Shown here piece after piece: positions 54,976 through 63,985 of a stretch of 64,000 nucleotides of DNA. Source of the DNA: Peptostreptococcus stomatis DSM 17678 (GTDB lineage Bacteria > Bacillota > Clostridia > Peptostreptococcales > Peptostreptococcaceae); the NCBI RefSeq assembly GCF_000147675.1, contig NZ_ADGQ01000060.1, positions 116,586 to 180,585 of the forward strand, written 5' to 3'. How positions within the stretch are numbered: the stretch's first letter is position 1; each line of letters starts with the position of its first letter. The translations under genes were made by a program, and so were the position numbers. The notes beneath the pieces were generated by a model that saw nothing but the letters and a program-made list of their open reading frames with translations, ran no database searches and was not told where the DNA came from.

Positions 54976-56680
54976 GTCTTAACCTCCATCTTTCTTTTTG
55001 ATTTTCACTCATTTTCTTCTTGGTTTCTTCACTATGTTTTGGCCTTGGCCTTATAGGATTTTCATAGGAAATGGTATGCTTATGACCATCTTTATAATAA
55101 AAGGTCAGCTTGTTATCCTCGATACTGATATGGCTTAAGTGTTTGTACATATCTTCCTTATCAAAGCTTGGAAGGTTCAGTTCTTCTGTGACCAAGTCCT
55201 CTAAAAGACTCTGATTGATGGTAGAGTTTGAACACTCATCAGCAGGGGCTGGACAGGTAAAGAATTTTAATTTATCTCCGTTGGTATAATATCTTGTTTG
55301 TCTTCGGTAGCTTAGGCCACACTTTCCGCATTTAATGAAGCTAGAAAAGGCATTAAATCGTTCAATCTTACGGCTAAACTCCGATTGGCTTCGCATGTTT
55401 GAATAAGCAAGTTTTACTTCATCTGTCCACCAGTCTTTTCTAGCTTTTGACTGCCATGGAACTTTTTTCTTACTTCCATCATAAAAGACAAACTCTAAAA
55501 GACCAGGCTTTAACACATTGATATCGGATACCCTGTCACTAAAGACATTTTTATCAAATTCCTCAAGGTTTAAAGCCTCAGCACAGACTCTTTTAAGTAA
55601 AGTCTCCTCAATACCTGGATTGATACAGCCTTTACGATTTCCTTCTTTTTGACTGGCACACATCCATCTAATGTATTTACCACCAGATTTTGCACGGCTG
55701 TTTCTTTGATTACGTTGGTAGTTCCTTCCACAGGAGCGGTGAATCTTGGAGGTAAAGCAGGAGGTGTTAATAGACCAGTTGGCAAGAGCGCCAAGCTTTC
55801 GTCTTCTTTTAATTTCCTCTTGTACATTTTCAAAGACCTCAAGGTCAATAATCTTAGGGTGGGTATTCTCGGCCCAGTACATAGGTAGTTCCCCTTGGTT
55901 TTTTATTTCTTTTTTAGTAATAAAGTCCGTATAGGTCTTTTGAAGAAGAGAATTTCCCGTGTATTTCTCCTGTCTTAAGATAGCCCTTATACTTGCTGGA
56001 CTTATAGGACCTCCATTAAGACCTCTTACATCCCATTCGGCTAATTCCTTAGCAGCAGTCTCTGCAGATTTGCCGTCTAAAAAATTCTTAAAGCAGTATT
56101 TAACAACCTCAGCCTCTTCATCAACTAGGTTAAATTTCTCACCGTCCCATCGATAACAATAGAGAACGAAGTTATTTCCCTTGCCTTCTTCAAATTTCTT
56201 TTTGATTCTCCATTTTACGTTATTAGAAATAGACATTGCTTCCTCTTGGGCAAAGGAGGCAAGGATAGAAAGCATAAGTTCGCCATCACCTGAAAAGGTC
56301 TTGATGTTTTCTTTTTCAAAATGAACTTCCACACCGATATCCTTTAGGTGTCTTACTATTTCTAATAGGTCAACGGTATTTCTTGCAAACCTTGAAATGG
56401 ATTTTGTTAGGATAAGGTCAATCTTTCCTTCCTCACAGTCTTTAAGCATTCGTCTAAAGTCATTTCTTTGCGAGGTAACACCACTTATACCAAGGTCAGA
56501 ATAGACACCGGCAAACTGCCAATCACCGTTACTTGTAATCTTTTCATTATAGTAGCTGACTTGCTGAGAAAGAGAATGAAGGGTTCTACCTTTGGCAGCA
56601 GAAACTCTGGCATAGGCTGCAACCTTCTTTTTCTCTTTAAGCTTAGGCATCTTAACATCAATCTTTTGTATTTTTTTCAT
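54941..56680 (-). CDS. Large serine recombinase, copy 2
   Basis: The product has 579 residues. The resolvase domain shows AAYARVSAAKGRTLHSLSQQ, VYSDLGISG and TKSISRFARNT; the recombinase domain begins near 175. It has an atypical first zinc ribbon (TSCFTSKIHRSCGRNYQRN) and a second, FIKCGKCGLSYRRQTRYYTN, with CPAPADEC. The ATG at 56680 is preceded by GGGAGG at 8 bases. It is diverged from copy 1, so the two may act as partners at different sites or as integrase plus excision helper. Confidence 0.9.
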   Translation of the reverse strand: MKKIQKIDVKMPKLKEKKKVAAYARVSAAKGRTLHSLSQQVSYYNEKITSNGDWQFAGVYSDLGISGVTSQRNDFRRMLKDCEEGKIDLILTKSISRFARNTVDLLEIVRHLKDIGVEVHFEKENIKTFSGDGELMLSILASFAQEEAMSISNNVKWRIKKKFEEGKGNNFVLYCYRWDGEKFNLVDEEAEVVKYCFKNFLDGKSAETAAKELAEWDVRGLNGGPISPASIRAILRQEKYTGNSLLQKTYTDFITKKEIKNQGELPMYWAENTHPKIIDLEVFENVQEEIKRRRKLGALANWSINTSCFTSKIHRSCGRNYQRNQRNSRAKSGGKYIRWMCASQKEGNRKGCINPGIEETLLKRVCAEALNLEEFDKNVFSDRVSDINVLKPGLLEFVFYDGSKKKVPWQSKARKDWWTDEVKLAYSNMRSQSEFSRKIERFNAFSSFIKCGKCGLSYRRQTRYYTNGDKLKFFTCPAPADECSNSTINQSLLEDLVTEELNLPSFDKEDMYKHLSHISIEDNKLTFYYKDGHKHTISYENPIRPRPKHSEETKKKMSENQKERWRLRREEESNNHTCD

Positions 56681-56728
56681 CGTAGTTCCTCCCTTCATGT
56701 ACATATATCAATATTACTGGCCTACTAG

Positions 56729-56884
56729 TCAAGTAATATCGAGCATAAAAGAAAGAGTAGTGACCTGGTATTTATCCATGAGTTTATGGATGATGATCCT
56801 AAATTCTTTCTTGGTTAAGATGCCCTCATCTGCCATATTTTTAAATACAAAGTAGGATGTGTAGAATAAAAATTCCTTATTCAT
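56729..56884 (-). CDS. Small SHOCT-like protein of the recombinase module
   Basis: The product has 51 residues, MNKEFLFYTSYFVFKNMADE onward, with the helical pair GILTKKEFRIIIHKLMDKYQ typical of SHOCT-like tails. The ATG at 56884 overlaps the end of the preceding gene by 8 bases. Similar short proteins accompany paired recombinases; role unknown. Confidence 0.65.
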   Translation of the reverse strand: MNKEFLFYTSYFVFKNMADEGILTKKEFRIIIHKLMDKYQVTTLSFMLDIT

Positions 56885-57230
56885 GATAAAACCTATCCTT
56901 GATATAGCACTCATGGGAGCAATACTTCCTGTTCTTATTGCCATAGGCATTAAAAGGTTTATGGCAGTATTTACAGGTAAAAGAGTAGTAGGCCTTACGA
57001 TGTACCTTATCTAGGTGATTATTCCACCAAGTCTGCCTGCAGGTTGGTGAACAAAATTTCTTTTTCTTATCAATTTCACAGCCACAGTTTAAGCAGATGT
57101 GCTTTTTCTTTTTAGAAGTGCCTGTTAATCCATTTCGTCTACAATAGCTTTTCACGGTGTTTATGGGAACTCTTAGTGAATCAGATATTTCTTTATAGCT
57201 GTATCCTTCTTGTCTTAGTTTTTCTATCAT
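56877..57230 (-). CDS. Sigma-70-like helix-turn-helix protein with zinc-binding cysteines
   Basis: The product has 117 residues. The N-terminal helix-turn-helix reads EKLRQEGYSYKEISDSLRVP then INTVKSYCRRNGL, like sigma region 4. The rest holds two zinc sites: CLNCGCEIDKKKKFC with C-R-Q, and CKYCHKPFNAYGNKNRKYC with a further HEC. It is the first gene of the minus-strand run and is likely its regulator or a recombination directionality helper. GGAGGG precedes the ATG. Confidence 0.75.
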   Translation of the reverse strand: MIEKLRQEGYSYKEISDSLRVPINTVKSYCRRNGLTGTSKKKKHICLNCGCEIDKKKKFCSPTCRQTWWNNHLDKVHRKAYYSFTCKYCHKPFNAYGNKNRKYCSHECYIKDRFYHE

Positions 57231-57322
57231 GGTTATCCCTCCTATGAAGGACAGGACATTTTGATTGGTTTTGAGTAAGAAAAGGTGCGGTTTTTCAACT
57301 TAGGAGTAGAATAAATTAAAAT

Positions 57323-57404
57323 AGTAATTACTTTTATAATTTTAAAATCAGAATAAATATAAATAAAGTAAATGATTGTAAAAGTAATTACTTTGTGGTA
57401 TAAT
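57323..57404 (+). promoter_or_regulatory. Promoter with paired palindromic operators for the restriction operon
   Basis: TTGTAA (57376-57381), 17 bases, TATAAT (57399-57404) forms the promoter. The palindrome agtaattact occurs at 57323-57332 and again at 57383-57392, exactly 60 bases apart. The second copy, extended to aaagtaattacttt (57381-57394), fills the space between -35 and -10. This is the layout of an autorepressed toxin-antitoxin promoter. A 14-base direct repeat, tttgagtaagaaaa, also brackets the region (57270-57283 and 57438-57451). Confidence 0.7.
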
Positions 57405-57438
57405 ATATGTGTATTTATAGCGAAGAGGGGGAGCTGAT

Positions 57439-57651
57439 TTGAGTAAGAAAAAGACAAATCCCATTGAGGATAAAACCCTTTATAATATTGCAGAATTTAA
57501 TCGAGGTCAGGCATCAAAGATTATCAGAAAAATTTCAGAAGAAGATGAAACAGCCCTTGTTTTGAAACATGGGAAGCCACTAGCCGTTGTTATCTCCATA
57601 GACAAATACAACAGGCTTCTAGGACGAGGCACTGACTTAAAGGATATTTAA
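57439..57651 (+). CDS. Phd/YefM-family antitoxin-like protein leading the type I operon
   Basis: The product has 70 residues, TTG start 6 bases after GAGGGGGAG. The pattern EFNRGQASKIIRKISEEDET then ALVLKHGKPLAVVISIDKYN is the Phd/YefM DNA-binding fold. No toxin gene follows; hsdM starts 13 bases downstream. It probably binds the palindromes at 57323 and 57383 and so sets the level of the whole restriction operon. Confidence 0.8.
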   Translation: MSKKKTNPIEDKTLYNIAEFNRGQASKIIRKISEEDETALVLKHGKPLAVVISIDKYNRLLGRGTDLKDI

Positions 57652-57664
57652 AGGGGGAAGAAAA

Positions 57665-59677
57665 ATGAGTATAAATATTTCAGACAAATCAAATTTCATT
57701 TGGAAAATTGCCGATCTTTTAAGAGGCGATTATAAACAACACGAATATGCAGATGTAATCTTGCCATTTACGGTGCTTAAACGTCTAGATAGCGTCTTGA
57801 TCGATAACCATGATGAAGTTGTGAAGCTAAATAAAACGTTGACGTATAAAAACAAGGATCCATTTTTATGTAGAGCCAGTGGCTATAAGTTCTATAACGT
57901 AAGTGAGTTTACTTTTGAAAAACTAAAAGATGACCCCAATAACCTAGACGAAAACATTGTGGACTATATTAAAGGTTTTTCAGAAAATGCCAGAGAAATC
58001 CTTGAGGCCTTTAACATCTACACTCAAATCGAAAGACTTGAAAAAGCTGGGCTTTTATATCTTATTGTTAGTAAATTTGCCGATGAGATAGACTTACATC
58101 CTGATAGAGTGTCCAACACAGAGATGGGCTATATCTTTGAGGAGTTAATCCGTAAATTCTCTGAAATGTCTAATGAGACAGCCGGTGAACACTTTACACC
58201 GAGAGAAGTTATAAGGCTAATGGTAGCGGTACTGTTTGATCCGGATATGGATAAAATTTCTTCTCCATCATTTATGGCAAAGTTATACGATCCGGCCGCT
58301 GGAACAGGTGGGATGCTCTCTGCCGGGATTTCGTATGCAGAAGAATTAAATGAAAGAGCCATCATTGAAGTATATGGTCAAGAACTAAACCAAAGCACTT
58401 ATGCTATTTGTAAGTCAGATACTTTAATCAAAGGTAAGGGATATGAAAACATCTATTATGGTAACAGCTTCACAGAAGATGGCGTAAAAAATGAAAAATT
58501 CGACTATATGCTATGCAATCCTCCTTTTGGCGTGGAATGGAAAAAATATCAAGATGCGGTAAAAGATGAGGCGCAAAGCTTGGGCTTTGACGGAAGATTT
58601 GGAGCAGGGCTTCCAAGAATTTCTGACGGCTCATTCTTATTTTTACAACACATGATTAGTAAAATGAAAGATCCAAAAAATGGTGGAAGTAGAATAGGTA
58701 TCGTTTTTAATGGTTCACCTTTATTTACAGGGGATGCCGGCTCAGGAGAAAGTGAAATAAGAAGATGGATTATAGAAAATGGATGGTTAGAGACAATCAT
58801 AGCCTTACCAGACCAATTATTCTACAATACGGGGATTCTTACTTATGTTTGGATATTGAGCAATAGAAAGAGTAAACTAAGACAGGGCAAAATCCAACTT
58901 ATAGATGGGACTTCTTTCTTTGAGAGAATGAGAAAACCGCTCGGAGATAAGAGAAAGAAATTATCTGAAGAAGATACAAAGAAGATAGCCAACATCTATG
59001 GGAGTTTTGTCGATAGCGAATATTCAAAGATTTTTGATGAAGATGACTTTGCCCACTACAAGATTACGGTAGAAAGACCACTAAGACTTAATTTTATGGT
59101 AAGTCCAGACCGTATAGAAAAATTGAAAGAAGAAACAGCCTTTATCAACCTTGCAAAGTCCAGAAAGAAAAATGAAGAGACAAGAAATAAGGAAATAGAA
59201 GAAGGGGAAAAGCTACAAAGAGATATTATCCATGTCTTGGAAATGATGGATGATAGTGTATTTTACAAAGACAGGGCTAAGTTTGAAAAAATATTAAACA
59301 AAGCCTTTAAAGCAGCGGGAATAAGTATAAAAGCACCTTTGAAGAAAGCCATTCTAAATGCTTTGTCAGAAAAAGATGAGACAGCCGAGATATGCAGAGA
59401 TAAAAAAGGTAATCCTGAACCAGATACGGAACTTAGAGATATTGAACAGATTCCATTTAAAGATGATATAGAAGAATACTTTAAAAGAGAAGTTCTTCCA
59501 TATGCCCCAGATGCATGGATTGATGAAGATAAGACTAAAATAGGTTATGAAATCCCATTTACAAGATACTTTTACAAGTATGAAGAATTGGGCGATGCTA
59601 AGGAAACATTGGAAGAAATCAAGGAACTGGGACTTTCCATTCAAGAATCCATCTCAAGTCTTTTTGAAGAGGAGTAA
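57665..59677 (+). CDS. hsdM: Type I restriction-modification methylase subunit HsdM
   Basis: The product has 670 residues. HsdM_N (about 7-140) precedes the N6-adenine methylase core: SAM motif LYDPAAGTGGMLSAG and catalytic YMLCNPPFGVEW. The C-terminal ~180 residues are a helical extension. It is not a repaired copy of the broken hsdM at 52632, whose N-terminus is unrelated in sequence (MNKQQLANK versus MSINISDKS). It pairs with HsdS to methylate host DNA. Confidence 0.95.
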   Translation: MSINISDKSNFIWKIADLLRGDYKQHEYADVILPFTVLKRLDSVLIDNHDEVVKLNKTLTYKNKDPFLCRASGYKFYNVSEFTFEKLKDDPNNLDENIVDYIKGFSENAREILEAFNIYTQIERLEKAGLLYLIVSKFADEIDLHPDRVSNTEMGYIFEELIRKFSEMSNETAGEHFTPREVIRLMVAVLFDPDMDKISSPSFMAKLYDPAAGTGGMLSAGISYAEELNERAIIEVYGQELNQSTYAICKSDTLIKGKGYENIYYGNSFTEDGVKNEKFDYMLCNPPFGVEWKKYQDAVKDEAQSLGFDGRFGAGLPRISDGSFLFLQHMISKMKDPKNGGSRIGIVFNGSPLFTGDAGSGESEIRRWIIENGWLETIIALPDQLFYNTGILTYVWILSNRKSKLRQGKIQLIDGTSFFERMRKPLGDKRKKLSEEDTKKIANIYGSFVDSEYSKIFDEDDFAHYKITVERPLRLNFMVSPDRIEKLKEETAFINLAKSRKKNEETRNKEIEEGEKLQRDIIHVLEMMDDSVFYKDRAKFEKILNKAFKAAGISIKAPLKKAILNALSEKDETAEICRDKKGNPEPDTELRDIEQIPFKDDIEEYFKREVLPYAPDAWIDEDKTKIGYEIPFTRYFYKYEELGDAKETLEEIKELGLSIQESISSLFEEE

Positions 59678-59681
59678 ACCT

Positions 59682-60983
59682 ATGAAATATGAAAAATATA
59701 AAGATAGTGGGATTGATTGGATTGGAGAAATTCCAGAGCATTGGGGAGTTATAAAGTTTAAATATTTTGCAGATTTATTTACTGGCAATAGTATCCCTGA
59801 TGAGGAAAAGTACATGTATGAATTTAAAGAAAATGGACATCCTTATATTGCAACAAAGGATGTCTATATGGACGGAAGAATTAATTATGATAATGGAATG
59901 ATAATACCTTATGAACACAAGAAATTTAAAATTGCACCTGTGAATAGTACACTTATGTGTATCGAGGGAGGAAGTGCAGGTGTAAAAAAAAGTTTTCTTG
60001 AAGAAGATGTATGTTTTGGGAATAAACTGTGTTGTTTTAATGTAAAAGAAGGATTTAATAAAAAGTATATCTTTTATTTTTTAAGTTCGCCTGATTATGA
60101 ACGTTATTTTGCTATGAATCTAAATGGCTTAATTGGTGGAGTAAATATACAGCGATTAAAAAACTTTGAAGCGATTATCCCAAGTATTGTAGAACAAGAA
60201 AAAATCGCTGCTTACCTTGATGAAAAGACAGAGAAAATTGATTCTATCATCAAAGAATTGGAAGACCAGAGAGAAAAGCTGGAACTTTATAAAAGAAAGC
60301 TTATAGCCCACGTGGTTACAAAGGGGCTTAATGAAAATGTGCCTATGAAAGATAGTGGTGTTGACTGGATTGGAGCAGTTCCAGAGCATTGGAAAGTTGA
60401 GAAGATTAAGTGGAATTTTGAAATTGTAAAAAGACAAGATGGACGAGAAGAACGACCAGTCTTATCTATAACGCAACAAGGGATAAAGATTAAAGATATC
60501 GAAAAAAATGATGGTCAAATGGCAGAGTCATATGAGAAATATCAATTGGTTGAACCAGGTGATTATGCTATGAACTCTATGGACTTATTAACAGGTTGGA
60601 TAGACTGTAGTAAATATGAAGGTGTAACTAGCCCAGACTACAGAGTTTTTAGGCTTAAGAATTCAGAGTTAAATGACAATCAGTATTTTAATTATCTCTT
60701 CCAAATGTGCTATACAAGAAGGATTTTTTATAGGATTGGGCAAGGAGTATCAAATTTAGGACGATGGAGATTGCAAAGAGAACCGTTCTTAAATATGGAA
60801 ATTCCTGTGCCACCTACAGATGAGCAAAAAGAAATAGCAAATCTTATTAAAGAAAAAGATTTGCAAATAAGAAAAGTTGATAGAAAAATCAAACTTCAAA
60901 TTGAAAAGCTAAACGAATATCGAAAAAGCATTATTCATGATGCGGTAACAGGAAAGATAAAAATAGGTGGAGGTGAGAAGTAA
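59682..60983 (+). CDS. hsdS: Type I specificity subunit HsdS
   Basis: The product has 433 residues with two target-recognition domains, each followed by a helical spacer (IAAYLDEKTEKIDSIIKELE and IANLIKEKDLQIRKVDRKIK). Each half begins with the same phrase, KDSGIDWIGEIPEHW and KDSGVDWIGAVPEHW. The ATG at 59682 lies 4 bases after the hsdM stop. The target sequence will be bipartite but cannot be read from the protein. Confidence 0.94.
   Translation: MKYEKYKDSGIDWIGEIPEHWGVIKFKYFADLFTGNSIPDEEKYMYEFKENGHPYIATKDVYMDGRINYDNGMIIPYEHKKFKIAPVNSTLMCIEGGSAGVKKSFLEEDVCFGNKLCCFNVKEGFNKKYIFYFLSSPDYERYFAMNLNGLIGGVNIQRLKNFEAIIPSIVEQEKIAAYLDEKTEKIDSIIKELEDQREKLELYKRKLIAHVVTKGLNENVPMKDSGVDWIGAVPEHWKVEKIKWNFEIVKRQDGREERPVLSITQQGIKIKDIEKNDGQMAESYEKYQLVEPGDYAMNSMDLLTGWIDCSKYEGVTSPDYRVFRLKNSELNDNQYFNYLFQMCYTRRIFYRIGQGVSNLGRWRLQREPFLNMEIPVPPTDEQKEIANLIKEKDLQIRKVDRKIKLQIEKLNEYRKSIIHDAVTGKIKIGGGEK
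59700..60392 (+). repeat. 45-bp direct repeats within hsdS
   Basis: Segments 59700-59744 and 60348-60392 match at about 40 of 45 bases and encode the repeated KDSG(I/V)DWIG phrase, 648 bp apart. They could serve recombination that swaps recognition domains. Confidence 0.7.
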
Positions 60984-63900
60984 TGGATACCAGTGAAAGA
61001 AAATTTGAAGAGGAAATTGAATATGCTCTCTTAAATACCGGTGACGAAAAATCCAGATATATAAAAGGCAATCCTAAAAATTATGACAAGGAACTGGCTA
61101 TGGACACCAAAGCAGTCCTTGAATTCATTAAAGATACACAGGCGAAAGAATGGGAACTTCTTACCAAAAGACATGGTGCTTTGGTAGAGATTAACTTCTT
61201 AAAGAGACTGGATAATGAACTTAAAAGAAGAGGAATGCTTGATGTCTTAAGACATGGAATTGATGATACGGGCGTTTCATTTAAGCTGTCGCACTTCAAA
61301 CCGGGAAGTACGATGAACCAAACAGCAACAGACCTTTATGATAAAAACAAGTTAATGATTACAAGACAGGTTCATTACAGTCTTGAGAATAACAACAGCA
61401 TGGATACGGTGATATTTCTAAATGGTCTACCGATTATAACCATAGAGCTGAAGAATCCTATTTCAGGACAGACTTATCATAATGGCATTACTCAGTATAA
61501 AAATGATAGAAATCCAAAAGAAAAGCTCTTCACTGTTAAGCAAAGAGCCTTGGTTCATTTTGCAGTTGATACAGATGAAATCTATATGGCAACACAACTT
61601 CAAAGACAGGACACCTTCTTTTTACCTTTTAATAGAGGATATAACAATGGTGCAGGAAATCCTCCTGTAGAAGGTGATTATAAGACTTCTTATCTATGGA
61701 ATGAGATTCTTCAAAAGGATAGCCTGCTTGATATTATTCAGAGATTTATCCAGCTGAAAAAAGATGATAGAACAGGCAAAGAAACTTTAATCTTTCCAAG
61801 ATTTCATCAATTAAAAGTCGTTAGAAGGCTGGTTAAAGATGTTTATGAGAATGGTTCAGGGAAGAATTATTTAATTCAGCATTCGGCAGGAAGTGGAAAA
61901 TCAAATTCCATCGCATGGCTTGCTCATCATTTATCCAATCTTCATGATAAAAACAATAGACCTATTTTTAACAGTATTATTGTTATCACGGATAGGCGAG
62001 TTTTAGACAAGCAACTCCAAAAAGATATTTATAATATGGAGCACAAGCAAGGCGTAGTAACAAGGGTGGACAAGAATGCTAAGCAGCTGACAAAAGCACT
62101 GGAAAAGGGAGATAAAATTATTATCTGCACTTTACAGAAGTTTCCATTTGTCGATGTGACTAAAGTTTCTACGAAAGATAAGCGATTTGCCATTATTGTC
62201 GATGAAGCACATTCTTCTCAAACGGGTAAATCTAGTGAAAAGTTAAGAGAAACCCTAGCTGATACTTATAGTAAGGGCGAAGACTGTATAGATGAAAAAT
62301 TACAAATGGTAGCAGAAGCAGAAGCTCGCTATGAAGTAGAAGCCGAAGAGGAGGAAATCAACGAAGTCATTGCCGATGAGATGAAGACTCACGGTATTCA
62401 ACCAAACCTATCCTTCTTTGCTTTTACAGCTACACCAAAACAAAAAACTCTTGAAATCTTTGGTCAAAGAGATGCGACAGGAAAGCCATGTGCTTTTGAT
62501 GTATATAGCATGAAGCAGGCAATTGAAGAAGGATTTATTTTTGATGTCTTGCAAAACTATACAAGCTATAAGACCTATTTTCAGTTAGGAAAAAAGGTTA
62601 TAGATGATCCGGAATATGCAAGAAGTAAGGCAAATAAGGCTCTTGGAAGATATATGAGCTTGCATCCACATAATTTAAGGCAGAAAACAGAAATTATAGT
62701 CGAGCATTTTAGAAATAATGTACAACACTTAATTGGTGGTAAAGCAAAGGCAATGCTTGTAACAAGTTCTCGTCTTCATGCTGTGAGGTATTATTTTGAA
62801 TTTCAAAAATATATTCAGGAACAAGGGTATGATGATTTAGGAATTCTTGTGGCATTTTCCGGAACAGTTAAAGATAGCATTACAGGGGAAATCAAGGAAT
62901 ATACAGAAGAATCCTTAAACAAGTTTCCTGAGAATGAACTGCCTGAAAAGTTCGAGACTGAAGAATATCAAATCCTTTTAGTTGCAGAAAAGTATCAAAC
63001 AGGATTCGATCAACCTCTTCTTCATACCATGTATGTAGATAAAAAGCTGTCAGGAGTTAAGGCAGTTCAAACCCTATCAAGAATCAATCGTATGTGTAAG
63101 GGTAAAGTGGATACTTTTGTATTGGACTTTGTGAATGACAAAGAGGATATTCAAAAAGCGTTTCAGGATTACTATATTTCAACAAGTGTATCCGAAACCA
63201 CAGACCCAAATGCGATTTATGATATTAAAAATTTCCTCGATAGCTTTATGCTTTATGATGACAAGGATATCAATAATCTAGCTAAGGTTTTCTTTAAGCT
63301 GAAAAAAACGGAAAAACAGATGGACCTTGGAAAGCTTAATTCTTTTATAGATCCATCAGTTGAGAAATATAAACTCTTAGAAAAGCAGGAGAGACTTGAT
63401 TTCAAGAATGCTATAAATAAATATGTCAGACTTTATGCTTTCCTAACGCATATTATTAAACTGGAAGATGAAAGGCTACACAAATTTTATGCTTTTGCTA
63501 AATGCCTGTTACGTAAACTTCCGAGAGAAAAAGGCGAAGAGTTTCCAGATATCAATAATGATGTAGAACTTCAATACTATAGAATTCAAAAACAATATGA
63601 AGGACAGATAGAACTTGAAGATGATGAGGGCGTGTTAAATAATGCGACTCAAGGGACAGGAATTCCTGTTGGAGATGAAAAGGAAAAAATATCAAAGATT
63701 ATCAATGATTTAAATGAAAGATTAGGTACTAATTTTACTGAAATGGATAAGGTTTTGGAACAAATTATTGAAGATATGTCCAAAGATGAGGAACTGGTTA
63801 TCAGAGCTAAAAATCCAATAGATTTATTTAAGATTGTATATGATGACCGAATCATGGACGTTGTTCTTTCGAGAATGACAAAGAATCAGGAATTTTGCGA

Positions 63901-63985
63901 GAGATACTTGGAAGATGAAGACTTTAGGATACAAGTGGACAAGAATTTATTGCCTCTAGTGTATGAAAGATTATCAGAAAAATAA
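60983..63985 (+). CDS. hsdR: Type I restriction endonuclease subunit HsdR
   Basis: The product has 1000 residues. The start overlaps the hsdS stop by one base (TAATG). The nuclease domain has the PD-(D/E)xK core (MDTVIFLNGLPIITIELKNP). The SF2 translocase follows with Walker A QHSAGSGKSNSIAWLA, DEAH box IIVDEAHSSQTGK and motif FTATPKQKT. Motif VI is LSRINRMCKGK. It ends 15 bases before the window edge, complete. It translocates and cuts unmethylated DNA. Confidence 0.95.
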   Translation: MDTSERKFEEEIEYALLNTGDEKSRYIKGNPKNYDKELAMDTKAVLEFIKDTQAKEWELLTKRHGALVEINFLKRLDNELKRRGMLDVLRHGIDDTGVSFKLSHFKPGSTMNQTATDLYDKNKLMITRQVHYSLENNNSMDTVIFLNGLPIITIELKNPISGQTYHNGITQYKNDRNPKEKLFTVKQRALVHFAVDTDEIYMATQLQRQDTFFLPFNRGYNNGAGNPPVEGDYKTSYLWNEILQKDSLLDIIQRFIQLKKDDRTGKETLIFPRFHQLKVVRRLVKDVYENGSGKNYLIQHSAGSGKSNSIAWLAHHLSNLHDKNNRPIFNSIIVITDRRVLDKQLQKDIYNMEHKQGVVTRVDKNAKQLTKALEKGDKIIICTLQKFPFVDVTKVSTKDKRFAIIVDEAHSSQTGKSSEKLRETLADTYSKGEDCIDEKLQMVAEAEARYEVEAEEEEINEVIADEMKTHGIQPNLSFFAFTATPKQKTLEIFGQRDATGKPCAFDVYSMKQAIEEGFIFDVLQNYTSYKTYFQLGKKVIDDPEYARSKANKALGRYMSLHPHNLRQKTEIIVEHFRNNVQHLIGGKAKAMLVTSSRLHAVRYYFEFQKYIQEQGYDDLGILVAFSGTVKDSITGEIKEYTEESLNKFPENELPEKFETEEYQILLVAEKYQTGFDQPLLHTMYVDKKLSGVKAVQTLSRINRMCKGKVDTFVLDFVNDKEDIQKAFQDYYISTSVSETTDPNAIYDIKNFLDSFMLYDDKDINNLAKVFFKLKKTEKQMDLGKLNSFIDPSVEKYKLLEKQERLDFKNAINKYVRLYAFLTHIIKLEDERLHKFYAFAKCLLRKLPREKGEEFPDINNDVELQYYRIQKQYEGQIELEDDEGVLNNATQGTGIPVGDEKEKISKIINDLNERLGTNFTEMDKVLEQIIEDMSKDEELVIRAKNPIDLFKIVYDDRIMDVVLSRMTKNQEFCERYLEDEDFRIQVDKNLLPLVYERLSEK

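Larger units (their letters stand above)
53282..57240 (-). mobile_element. Serine-recombinase module at the hsdM break
   Basis: The segment between the hsdM break and the Phd/YefM-like gene carries four minus-strand genes in one overlapping run: a sigma-like HTH/zinc protein, a 51-residue protein, and two large serine recombinases. Only the left junction can be placed, at hsdM codon IYE (about 53275-53281). The right junction may lie near 57240 or beyond the window, in which case the intact type I system is cargo. Confidence 0.6.

Noticed and set aside
57301-57394. CRISPR-like repeat pair
   Set aside because: Only two short palindromic copies 60 bases apart, located at a promoter; they fit operators.
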